A DNA stretch of 64,000 nucleotides from Salinibaculum sp. SYNS191 (GTDB lineage Archaea; Halobacteriota; Halobacteria; Halobacteriales; Haloarculaceae). Shown in pieces: positions 8,154 to 14,913 of this stretch; the first letter of the stretch is position 1; each line of letters starts with the position of its first letter. The DNA is taken from assembly GCF_037338445.1 (NCBI RefSeq), contig NZ_CP147838.1, positions 3,410,001-3,474,000 of the forward strand. Reading direction: 5' to 3'. The position numbers and the translations under genes were made by a program. The notes beneath the pieces were generated by a model that saw only the letters and a list, made by a program, of their open reading frames with translations, did not search any database and was not told the DNA's origin.

Positions 8154-8402
8154 TCACGGCAGCGGTGAGCCGCACTCGCCACAGAAGACGTAGCCGTCCT
8201 CGACGGTCGCACCGCAGTGGGGACAGCGCCGCTCGTACTCCTCGCGCAGGCGCATCTCCCTGCCCTCCAGGCCGTGGAGGTGTCGGGTCCCGGGCCGCGG
8301 CCGGCGCAGCGACTTCAGGTCGGCCTCGCTGCGCAGGAGCGGCGCGAGCACGAACGCGAGTGCCGCGAGGACACCGGCGGCCACGAGTACTGCCTCGACC
8401 AT
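8154..8402 (-). CDS. One-helix membrane protein with C-terminal zinc ribbon
   Basis: 82 residues from ATG 8402: MVEAVLVAAGVLAALAFVLA, then PLLRSEADLKSLRRPRPGTR, then a terminal zinc ribbon CPHCGATVEDGYVFCGEC. A GTG at 8444 would add 14 residues before the helix. It resembles the adjacent 7809-8087 gene in helix, PLLRS motif and ribbon position. Transcribed away from dnaG, which starts 140 nt off on the other strand, so the two may share a control region at 8403-8541. Function unknown. Confidence 0.75.
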   Translation of the reverse strand: MVEAVLVAAGVLAALAFVLAPLLRSEADLKSLRRPRPGTRHLHGLEGREMRLREEYERRCPHCGATVEDGYVFCGECGSPLP

Positions 8403-8541
8403 CGCCCGCGCTAGCGGGTCCAGGCGCTTACGTCTGTCTCCCACCCGCCAGGTATTTCCGCCGGCCCGGCCTACTTAAAACCGTCCATGAGCCAACTCAT
8501 GGCAGCATTACGCTTCACGCCCACACAGGGGCAGATTCAGC

Positions 8542-10047
8542 ATGCAGGATTCAGCGAAGTACCTCATCCACGCAGAGATTCGCGCGAGCGGGGTGGTCGA
8601 ACGGAGTGACGTCGTCGGAGCCATCTTCGGGCAGACCGAGGGGTTGCTCGGAAACGAACTCGACCTCCGGACGCTTCAGGACGCATCGAAAGTCGGCCGC
8701 ATCGACGTCGAGATAGAGTCCGACGCCGGCCGCTCCTACGGGACCGTCACCATCGCCAGCGGCCTCGACAAGGCCGAGACGGCCGTTCTAGCCGCGGCAC
8801 TGGAAACAATCGACCGGGTCGGTCCCTGTCGCGCCGAGTTCGAGGTGACGGACCTCGAAGACGCCCGCGCCGCCAAGCGCCGGGAGGTAGTCGACCGTGC
8901 GACGGACCTGCTGGCCGCCTTCGAGGAGACGGCGCTGTCCAGCCGCGAACTCGTCGAGGAGGTCCGCCAGAACATCCGCGTCGAAGACATCGGCGAGTAC
9001 GAGGGCCTGCCGGCGGGGCCGCGGGTGACCGACAGCGACGCCATCATCGTCGTCGAGGGTCGCGCGGACGTGCTCACGCTGCTGCGCTACGGCATTAAAA
9101 ACGCCGTGGCGGTCGAGGGGACTGACGTTCCCGAAGCGGTCGCGGAGCTGACCCGGGACCGGACGGTGACGACGTTCCTCGACGGCGACCGGGGCGGCGA
9201 CCTCATCCTCCGGGAACTCGACCAGGTCGGCTCGGTCGACTACGTCACGTTCGCGCCCGCCGGCAAGTCCGTCGAGGACCTCTCGCGCGACGAGGTGCTG
9301 TCGGCGCTGCGCAAGAAGGCCCCCTACGACCAGTTGACGGGTCCCGGCTCCATCCGGGACGCCTTCGCCGGCGAGACACAACCGGCCGAGCGGCCGGCGG
9401 ACCCGACCGACGACGCATCGACGGCCGCGGCCACCAGCCACGACGGCAGCGATGCCGTGACCGGTGACGCCGCCGACGAACTGGCAGCGCAGGCCGAAGC
9501 CGTGGTCGAGGCGGCGGCCGGCGAGGCTGAACCACCCGACGGGCAGGACGCGTCACCGGACGCGACGGCCACCGGAGCCGCCGACACCCCGGAAGCGGCC
9601 GCGGTCTCCGCGACCGCGGAGAGCACCGCCGCCGAGACCGGAGCGGAGACGGCCGAAGTGGACGCGGAAGCCACCGAGACGACAGCAGAGGCGGAGGTGG
9701 CCGAGGACGACGAGACGCACGACGAGGTGACGGACGACGAAGACGACGCGGACGACAGCCCGCCCACGAACCTGGCGGGCCACGTCGACGCGGTCGTCGA
9801 CTCCGGGCAGGTCCGGTTGCTCGACGACGAGTGGGCAGTCCTCGCGGAGGCACCCGCCGACGACGCCTTCGACGCTATCGAGGCCGCCGACGCCGTCCCG
9901 GCGACGGTCGTCCTCGACGGCGACCTGAGTCAGCGCGTCCTCGACGTGGCGGCACAGCGGGGCGTCCCCGAAGTGGTCGCCACCGGCACCGGCGAGTTCG
10001 TCAAACAGCCCACGAGCGTCCGCGTCAGACTCACCGCCGAGGTCTGA
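8542..10047 (+). CDS. dnaG: Archaeal DnaG (primase-like TOPRIM protein)
   Basis: 501 residues. The conserved archaeal DnaG N-terminus (MQDSAKYLIHAEIRASGVVE, GLLGNELDLRTLQ) is followed by a TOPRIM domain: VVEGRADVLTLL with Glu at about 172, and LDGDRGGD with its acidic residues at 214-220. In archaea DnaG associates with the RNA exosome and may also prime DNA. Residues about 278-405 are a low-complexity Ala/Glu/Asp/Thr insertion. A conserved C-terminal domain (NLAGHVDAVVDSGQVRLLDD to the end) follows; it is the exosome-binding region by homology. The promoter lies in the divergent 8403-8541 gap. Confidence 0.95.
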   Translation: MQDSAKYLIHAEIRASGVVERSDVVGAIFGQTEGLLGNELDLRTLQDASKVGRIDVEIESDAGRSYGTVTIASGLDKAETAVLAAALETIDRVGPCRAEFEVTDLEDARAAKRREVVDRATDLLAAFEETALSSRELVEEVRQNIRVEDIGEYEGLPAGPRVTDSDAIIVVEGRADVLTLLRYGIKNAVAVEGTDVPEAVAELTRDRTVTTFLDGDRGGDLILRELDQVGSVDYVTFAPAGKSVEDLSRDEVLSALRKKAPYDQLTGPGSIRDAFAGETQPAERPADPTDDASTAAATSHDGSDAVTGDAADELAAQAEAVVEAAAGEAEPPDGQDASPDATATGAADTPEAAAVSATAESTAAETGAETAEVDAEATETTAEAEVAEDDETHDEVTDDEDDADDSPPTNLAGHVDAVVDSGQVRLLDDEWAVLAEAPADDAFDAIEAADAVPATVVLDGDLSQRVLDVAAQRGVPEVVATGTGEFVKQPTSVRVRLTAEV

Positions 10048-10048
10048 G

Positions 10049-10489
10049 TCACACTCCGTTCTCGTCGAGTGACTGGCGAAGCAAGAGCCCGTCACCGCTC
10101 TCGAAGTGCCCGTCGAGACGCTCGTACGTCGCGAACCCGTGGCGGTCGTAGAACCGCCGCGCGCGCTCGTCTGCGGCCTGCACCGTCAGCCGCAGTTCCG
10201 CGTACCCCTCCGCAGCGAGGCGCTCGCGGAGCCACACGAGCAGTTCGGAGCCGTAGCCCTGGCCCTGCTCGTCGGGGTCGACGGCCAGTTCCGGGACGTA
10301 GGCGACGCCGTCGGTCTCCGCGACGACGATGGCGTAGCCGACTGGCTGCCCGCTGCCGAGGACGTACAGCGCCGGTGGACCCCGTGCGGCCGTCTCGAGC
10401 AGTTCCGGCCAGGGCTCCGCGAGCGCCGCCGACTGGATGGCCCGCAGCCGTGGCAGGTCGTCCGGTCGCCCCTCGCGTATCTCCGTCAT
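10049..10489 (-). CDS. GNAT family N-acetyltransferase
   Basis: 146 residues with a standard GNAT fold. Strand beta4 and the acetyl-CoA pyrophosphate loop are visible as YVPELAVDPDEQGQGYGSEL (Q-x-x-G-x-G type), then RLTVQAADERARRFYDRHGF, the usual alpha4/beta6 region. The substrate is unknown. The start ATG 10489 lies 2 nt after the stop of the DUF92 gene, so the two form an operon. It converges with dnaG, ending one base from its stop. No N-terminal targeting signal. Confidence 0.88.
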   Translation of the reverse strand: MTEIREGRPDDLPRLRAIQSAALAEPWPELLETAARGPPALYVLGSGQPVGYAIVVAETDGVAYVPELAVDPDEQGQGYGSELLVWLRERLAAEGYAELRLTVQAADERARRFYDRHGFATYERLDGHFESGDGLLLRQSLDENGV

Positions 10490-10491
10490 CG

Positions 10492-11835
10492 TCACAGCGC
10501 GGTGAGGCCGAGCGCGACTGCCAGGACGCCGCCGGCGATGGCCGCGGCGAGCGTCGCGAGCAGGTTGACGCCCTGGTTCCCGCACAGCCACCCCTCGATG
10601 GTCGCCCCGAGCAGGCTGTCGACGGTCATCCCGACGACGCCCGCGGCGACGACGACGGCCGCGCCGGGGGGCTGGATGCTCTCGAAGCCGACCAGCGCGA
10701 TGCCGGCGATGATGCCGGCACCGGCCAGGCCGGCCAGTTCGCCCTGCCAGGTCACCGCGCCGTCTGTCCCGGGTTCGACGACGCGAAAGGACGTGACCAG
10801 CCGGGGGTTGTCGAACAGGCCGCCGATTTCGCTGGAGAGCGTGTCGGCAAGCGCCGCGGCGACGGCCCCGGCGAAGGCGAACAGGAACAGCCGGTCCGGG
10901 AGGCCGAACTCCGGGCTGGCCGCGGCGGCGAGGACGGCCACCAGCGCGACCAGGGAGTTCGCGAGGACGTTGCTGGAGCCGCGGGCACCCTCGTTCTCCT
11001 CGGCGATGCCGCGGTCGGCCTTCTCGTCGTAGCGGTACTTCGCGGCCAGCCCGCCGATGCCGAAGAAGGCGATGAGCATGGCGAACCAGCCGTAGTCGCC
11101 CAGGACGATGGTGAGCAGGCCGAGCAACACGCCGGTCAACATTCCGGGCAGCGAGGCAGTCTCCAGCGCGTAGGAGACGTAGCCCAGCACGATGGTGACG
11201 GCCAGGGCGACGGCGATGCGCGTCGTCGTGATGTCCAGCGGGAAGCTGGAAAACAGCCACAGCAGGATGCCGACGACGGCCATCACCAGCGGGTCGTCGC
11301 GCTGGAAGAGGACCGCGCGGAGCAGCGCCGCCGTGAGCGCGCCGCTGGCCGCGAGGAAGGCGATGGTCGGCATCCCGGTCACGTCGCCGGTCACCTGCAC
11401 CGTCACCAGCTGGCCCGCGGCGGCACCGACGAAGCCGGCGGTCACGAAGCCGGCGGTCGCGAGCACGCGCTCGGCGGTCCACAGGCGCGTGACCTGGGTG
11501 CCGAGGTTGCCGACGGCGACCAGCAGCACGGTCGCGACGTAGACGTGGTCGGGCATGCCAAAGCCTACGGTGAGGATGGCGAGGCCGGCGGCCGCGAGGG
11601 CGAACCCGGCGAGGCCGTACAGCTTCCCGTCGCGGTGGTCGCCGGGGCGGGCGAACAGTTCGAAGGCGACGCCGTCGTCGGAGACGGTGAGGGCGAACGC
11701 CGCGGCGGCGAGGAACGGGCCGGCGGCGGCGACGGTGGCGTAGGCCGGGTCGTCGACCGTCGCGACGACTGGGACGAGGAGTGCGAGACTCCCGACGAGC
11801 GTGAACGCCGCGGCCCGCCGGACTGTGGAGGTCAC
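10492..11835 (-). CDS. DUF92 family membrane protein (TMEM19/phytyl-phosphate-kinase-like)
   Basis: 447 residues with roughly 11-12 hydrophobic helices. The C-terminal half carries the DUF92 signatures: GGLAAKYRYDEKADRGIAEE, GARGSSNVLANS, ADTLSSEIGGLF and a GMTVDSLLGATIEG block. Plant VTE6, a phytyl-phosphate kinase, belongs to DUF92, so a role in isoprenoid-phosphate metabolism is plausible but inferred. A GTG at 11835 is chosen because a TATA-like box (11862-11869, minus strand) lies about 26 nt upstream; a GTG at 11862 is the alternative. Divergent from the short cis-prenyltransferase homologue. Confidence 0.82.
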   Translation of the reverse strand: MTSTVRRAAAFTLVGSLALLVPVVATVDDPAYATVAAAGPFLAAAAFALTVSDDGVAFELFARPGDHRDGKLYGLAGFALAAAGLAILTVGFGMPDHVYVATVLLVAVGNLGTQVTRLWTAERVLATAGFVTAGFVGAAAGQLVTVQVTGDVTGMPTIAFLAASGALTAALLRAVLFQRDDPLVMAVVGILLWLFSSFPLDITTTRIAVALAVTIVLGYVSYALETASLPGMLTGVLLGLLTIVLGDYGWFAMLIAFFGIGGLAAKYRYDEKADRGIAEENEGARGSSNVLANSLVALVAVLAAAASPEFGLPDRLFLFAFAGAVAAALADTLSSEIGGLFDNPRLVTSFRVVEPGTDGAVTWQGELAGLAGAGIIAGIALVGFESIQPPGAAVVVAAGVVGMTVDSLLGATIEGWLCGNQGVNLLATLAAAIAGGVLAVALGLTAL

Positions 11836-11929
11836 TACTCCGCGGGTATCACCGAGGCGCACTTATAGTTCCCGCTGTCGTCTCACCCCGAGGCGGCAGA
11901 TTTAGGCCCCATCACCGGGAACGGCGGGT

Positions 11930-12538
11930 GTGGGCCTGTACGATACGTACCTCGCGACCCGCATCCGCCTCAGCGACGCCACCCTCCCCGAGACCGTCGC
12001 CGTCGTCGTCACGGAGCGCGACCTGCTGACCGACGGCGGGTACGGGACCCTCTCGGACCTTTTCTCGTGGGCGTTCGAGTACGGCGCGTCGAGCGTCGTC
12101 GTCTACGTCAGCGTCCTCGACGAGGAGGCCGTTCCCGCCCTTCGGGAGCGTCTGGAGTCGGTCGACGCACCCCGCTCGGTCGCCGTCCGCGGGCCGGACG
12201 ACCGCGAGCGCGCCGACGCCCCGATTCAGGTCAGCATCGGCCTCGGCGGCAAACACGAGTTCGCCGCCGCGGTCCAGGGCATCGCCGAGGAGGTCGACTC
12301 GGGCGACCTCTCGCCGGCGGACATCTCCGAGTCCGACGTCGAGGAGCGACTGGTCTTCCCCATCGACCCCGACCTGGTCATCAAGACCGGCGACGAGCGG
12401 CTCTCGGATTTCATGATATGGCAGTCCGTCTACTCGGAACTGTACTTCACCGACGTGAACTGGCAGAATCTCCGCCGCCGGGACTACCTCCGGGCGCTCA
12501 GGGATTATCAGGACCGTCAGCGGAGATTCGGACGATAG
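11930..12538 (+). CDS. Short cis-prenyltransferase homologue lacking the catalytic Asp (NgBR-like partner?)
   Basis: 202 residues, GTG start. The C-terminal half is clearly of the undecaprenyl diphosphate synthase family: KTGDERLSDFMIWQSVYSEL, FTDVNW, and a terminal QRRFGR that gives an RxG motif at 199-201. The N-terminal half keeps the fold pattern (PETVAVVVTER... YGASSVVVYVSV), but where active enzymes have MDGNRR it has VTERDL, so the catalytic Asp is replaced by Thr28. It is shorter than the usual 240-300 residues. This looks like the non-catalytic subunit of a heteromeric cis-prenyltransferase. The last codons lie within a hairpin of the downstream repeat. Confidence 0.85.
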   Translation: MGLYDTYLATRIRLSDATLPETVAVVVTERDLLTDGGYGTLSDLFSWAFEYGASSVVVYVSVLDEEAVPALRERLESVDAPRSVAVRGPDDRERADAPIQVSIGLGGKHEFAAAVQGIAEEVDSGDLSPADISESDVEERLVFPIDPDLVIKTGDERLSDFMIWQSVYSELYFTDVNWQNLRRRDYLRALRDYQDRQRRFGR

Positions 12539-12691
12539 TCCGAATCACGCCACGAGGGACGACGTGGCGGAGGTTTGGCCGTTAGGGCAAACGCCGGAAG
12601 ACGAACAGTGTGAGTCTTCCGGAAGTTCGGACGTGAGTCCGAATGACGTCACGAGGGACGACGTGACGGAAGTTCGGCCGGTAGGGTGAAT
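12525..12691. repeat. Tandem structured repeat: two 99-nt-spaced modules with covarying hairpins
   Basis: Two 65-nt copies (12527-12591 and 12626-12690; 55 of 65 positions identical) lie exactly 99 nt apart in a convergent intergenic region. Each copy has hairpin A (stem TTCGGAC/GTCCGAA, 4-nt loop), hairpin B (7-bp stem around the identical 8-nt loop AGGGACGA) and hairpin C (7 nt per arm, one conserved G-G mismatch). In B, CGCCACG/CGTGGCG becomes CGTCACG/CGTGACG, a full compensatory change; in C a T-A pair becomes C-G. Between the copies is hairpin D, a perfect 9-bp stem CCGGAAGAC/GTCTTCCGG with an 11-nt loop (12594-12622). Nature unknown: RNA, bidirectional 3' element or mobile-element relic. 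Confidence 0.85.
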
Positions 12692-12695
12692 CGCG

Positions 12696-13337
12696 TCACT
12701 CGCTGCTACTGTTACCTTCGAGGGAAGCGCGAAGATCGCGGGCCTTCGAGAGGTTCCGGGTCTGGAGGACGAACCGCGGGTCGTCCGCGAACGCCCCGGA
12801 CTCGAGCGTTCGCGCGAGGCCGCTGCTCATCGACGCCGAGAAGACGACTTCACCGTCGAGCACCGTCTGCAGGCAGTAGCCGGGGTCGTCCGGACGCTCC
12901 TCGTACCGGCAGGCCTGGATGCCCGCGGAACTGGTGAAGCCGAACTCGCGCATGGCGGTCGTGAAGTTCTCCGCCCCGCTTTCGGTGAGTCCGACCGGGA
13001 CGGAGGGGGGTCGCCCGCCAGCACCTTCCTGAACGCGACCGACTGCGGCGACGTCGCGCTCGTCGAGGACCGTCGTCTCCCGGTGTTCCGTCCCGTTGCC
13101 GGTCTCGACGGGGTAGCTCGCGACTATCTCGACGTCGGCGTCGAGGCGTGTCGAGGTCTCTGTCGCGGTCGCTGCCGCGGTGGCGCTTGGCGTCCTCGTG
13201 GCTGTTCCCGTCCCGCCGTCGTTCCCGTCCGCGTTCCCTGTCGTCCCCTGCGACTCGCTACACCCTGCGACAGCACCGGCGACACCTCCGGCCAGGGTCG
13301 CGAGGAGTCGCCTGCGTGATACCGTCGAGGCTGGCAT
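12696..13337 (-). CDS. Tat lipoprotein with SecD-P1-like domain
   Basis: 213 residues: twin-arginine signal SRRRLLATLAGGVAGAVAGC with lipobox AGC, then a Thr/Ala/Gly-rich linker. The mature domain shows VPVGLTESGAENFTTAMREF, CLQTVLDGEVVFSASMSSGL, then DDPRFVLQTRNLSKARDLRA and SLEGN. The order (Leu-Thr..Gly-Ala-x-x-Phe, Leu-Asp-Gly-x-Val, then residue-dense Ala/Leu helix) strongly recalls the P1 periplasmic domain of SecD, without the SecD membrane helices. Probably an extracellular lipid-anchored protein; the role is unknown. It converges on the structured repeat at 12525-12691. Confidence 0.75.
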   Translation of the reverse strand: MPASTVSRRRLLATLAGGVAGAVAGCSESQGTTGNADGNDGGTGTATRTPSATAAATATETSTRLDADVEIVASYPVETGNGTEHRETTVLDERDVAAVGRVQEGAGGRPPSVPVGLTESGAENFTTAMREFGFTSSAGIQACRYEERPDDPGYCLQTVLDGEVVFSASMSSGLARTLESGAFADDPRFVLQTRNLSKARDLRASLEGNSSSE

Positions 13338-13389
13338 CGCATTTCTCTCCGGTGACCGGCGTGAAATGTCTTGTCACGCTCGCCCCGAT

Positions 13390-14280
13390 TCAGGTGCCTG
13401 CGGTCGCGTTGACGGCGACCGCGCTGTCTGCGGCCGCCGGGAGGCTGATGGTCACGGACGTGTACGAGAAGCTCTTTTCGTACTCCACGGTTGCGTCGAC
13501 GGTCCGGCCGTCGACGACCATCGGACGATGGACGGTCCCCGCTGCCCGGACCAGGCGGTCCGTGGACGGTCGAATCCAGACCGTGGCCTCGACCCGGTCG
13601 ACGCCGCGGCGGTCGTCGAACCCGTAGAAGTCGTTCAGCGCGGCGACGTCGACGTCGAGCGCGAGCCGGTAGGCGTACCCGCCGCTGACTTGCTGTGTCC
13701 CGACTACGTCCGCGGTCGCGTGTTCGAGCATCACCCTGTGTGCCCCGAGTTCGTCGTGGCGGTTGAACCAGGCCGCCGGGTCGGTTGAGCTCTCGACGAC
13801 CCACTCGGTGCCGCGGGTCGCCACGGAACCCGGGTCCCGCCGGTAGACGACGCCGTCGACGAGGTACGCCTCCGTCCGGCCGTCCTGTCCCAGGCTCGAC
13901 GTCGTCCGCAGTTGCATCGCGGTCCGATTGACGCTCGTGGTGACGACGCCCCTCGTCGGCTGGTTCCCGTCCGCGCCGGCGACCGTGACGTCGACCGTTC
14001 CCGACACCCTGTAGGCGTCGACCGCCCGGAGTGTCTCCACGGCCGGTCCGACGACTTCCCCGGGGTCGGTGTTCACGGGCCTGATTTCGGGGGTTCCGAT
14101 CCGCGGTCCGGACTGCCAGCGTTCCTCCGGGGAACTCGTCGCCGTCGCCGTCGGCGCCGGCGTCGGCGCGGTGCCGTCGGGCCCCTCGAACCCGGAACAG
14201 CCGGCCAGCGCGACCAGCAGCGCCGTGCAGACGAGCAGCAGCCGCTGTCCGCCGGGCCACCCCGCGTGTGGACCGTTCAT
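13390..14280 (-). CDS. Lipoprotein, haloarchaeal DUF7537/LolA-like type
   Basis: 296 residues. The signal LLLVCTALLVALAGCSGFEG has an LAGC lipobox without a clear twin-arginine, so Sec export is possible. A Thr/Pro-rich linker (APTPAPTATATSSPEE) leads to a beta-rich domain with AVDAYRVSGTVDVTVAGADG, TEAYLVDGVVYRRD, YAYRLALDVDVAALNDFYGF and DATVEYEKSFSYTSVTISLP, the alternating-strand pattern of LolA/LppX-like half-barrels common in halophile lipoproteins. The partner or ligand is unknown. ATG 14280 is the start that gives the signal peptide. Confidence 0.72.
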   Translation of the reverse strand: MNGPHAGWPGGQRLLLVCTALLVALAGCSGFEGPDGTAPTPAPTATATSSPEERWQSGPRIGTPEIRPVNTDPGEVVGPAVETLRAVDAYRVSGTVDVTVAGADGNQPTRGVVTTSVNRTAMQLRTTSSLGQDGRTEAYLVDGVVYRRDPGSVATRGTEWVVESSTDPAAWFNRHDELGAHRVMLEHATADVVGTQQVSGGYAYRLALDVDVAALNDFYGFDDRRGVDRVEATVWIRPSTDRLVRAAGTVHRPMVVDGRTVDATVEYEKSFSYTSVTISLPAAADSAVAVNATAGT

Positions 14281-14411
14281 CAATCCCACAGTTGGGCTTG
14301 CGGACACATATACTCCGTCACGCGTCCCCTTGGGGGCCGTCGTGGCCTCTGGGTCCGTCCGCGGCGGGTGGCCCCGAAGGCGTATTGGCGCGGCGACCCA
14401 ACGTGTGCGCA

Positions 14412-14912
14412 ATGGTGTCTATCGAAGGTTCGTGGACCCGGGCCGAGACCGAGCAGTTCCTCGACGCGGCGCTCGTCCCCGTCCGCCTGGGCTGTCACAA
14501 CCCCGCCGGCGGGCTCTGGATGCTATCGCTGTGGTACCGGTACCGGGACGGCCAGATCCAGTGTGCCACCGCGAAGAGCGCCGACGTGGTCTCTTTCCTC
14601 CGGAAGAACGACGCCATCTGCTTCGAGGTGTCGACGAACATGCCGCCGTACATGGGCGTCCGCGGGGCCGGCCGGGCCGAAATCGAGGCCGACGGCGGCA
14701 AGGAAGCCCTCCGTGACCTCGTCGACCGGTACCTGGGCACGACCGAGGCCGAGATGGCGCAGTGGCTCCTGGCCGCGGACCGGGAAGAGGTGACAATCTC
14801 CATCGAACCGACGCGTCTCTACACCTGGGACTTCACGCCGCGGATGCGAAGCGTCGTCGAGGACTCGGCGGCCGGCAGACGCGGCGAACCCGCCTCGCCG
14901 AAGTACGAGTAG
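14412..14912 (+). CDS. Pyridoxamine 5'-phosphate oxidase family (FMN-binding split-barrel) protein
   Basis: 166 residues with a split beta-barrel pattern: EQFLDAALVPVRLGCHNPAG, LWMLSLWYRYRDGQIQCATA, VVSFLRKNDAICFEVSTNMP, GVRGAGRAEIEADGG and a C-terminal VTISIEPTRLYTWDFTPRM. This is the usual architecture of PNPOx-like flavin or F420 binding proteins; which cofactor and substrate cannot be told. ATG 14412 overlaps no neighbour. The stop is 1 nt from the convergent uppS stop. Confidence 0.82.
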   Translation: MVSIEGSWTRAETEQFLDAALVPVRLGCHNPAGGLWMLSLWYRYRDGQIQCATAKSADVVSFLRKNDAICFEVSTNMPPYMGVRGAGRAEIEADGGKEALRDLVDRYLGTTEAEMAQWLLAADREEVTISIEPTRLYTWDFTPRMRSVVEDSAAGRRGEPASPKYE

Positions 14913-14913
14913 C

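Noticed and set aside
10069..11868. 600-codon open frame opposite the GNAT and DUF92 genes
   Set aside because: It is the GC-rich shadow of the real genes: Arg/Gly/Asp-rich composition, no motif, and it covers two genes and their junction.
12525..12691. CRISPR array reading of the 99-nt-spaced repeats
   Set aside because: Only two copies, 65-nt units with internal hairpins and compensatory changes, and no spacers or cas genes.
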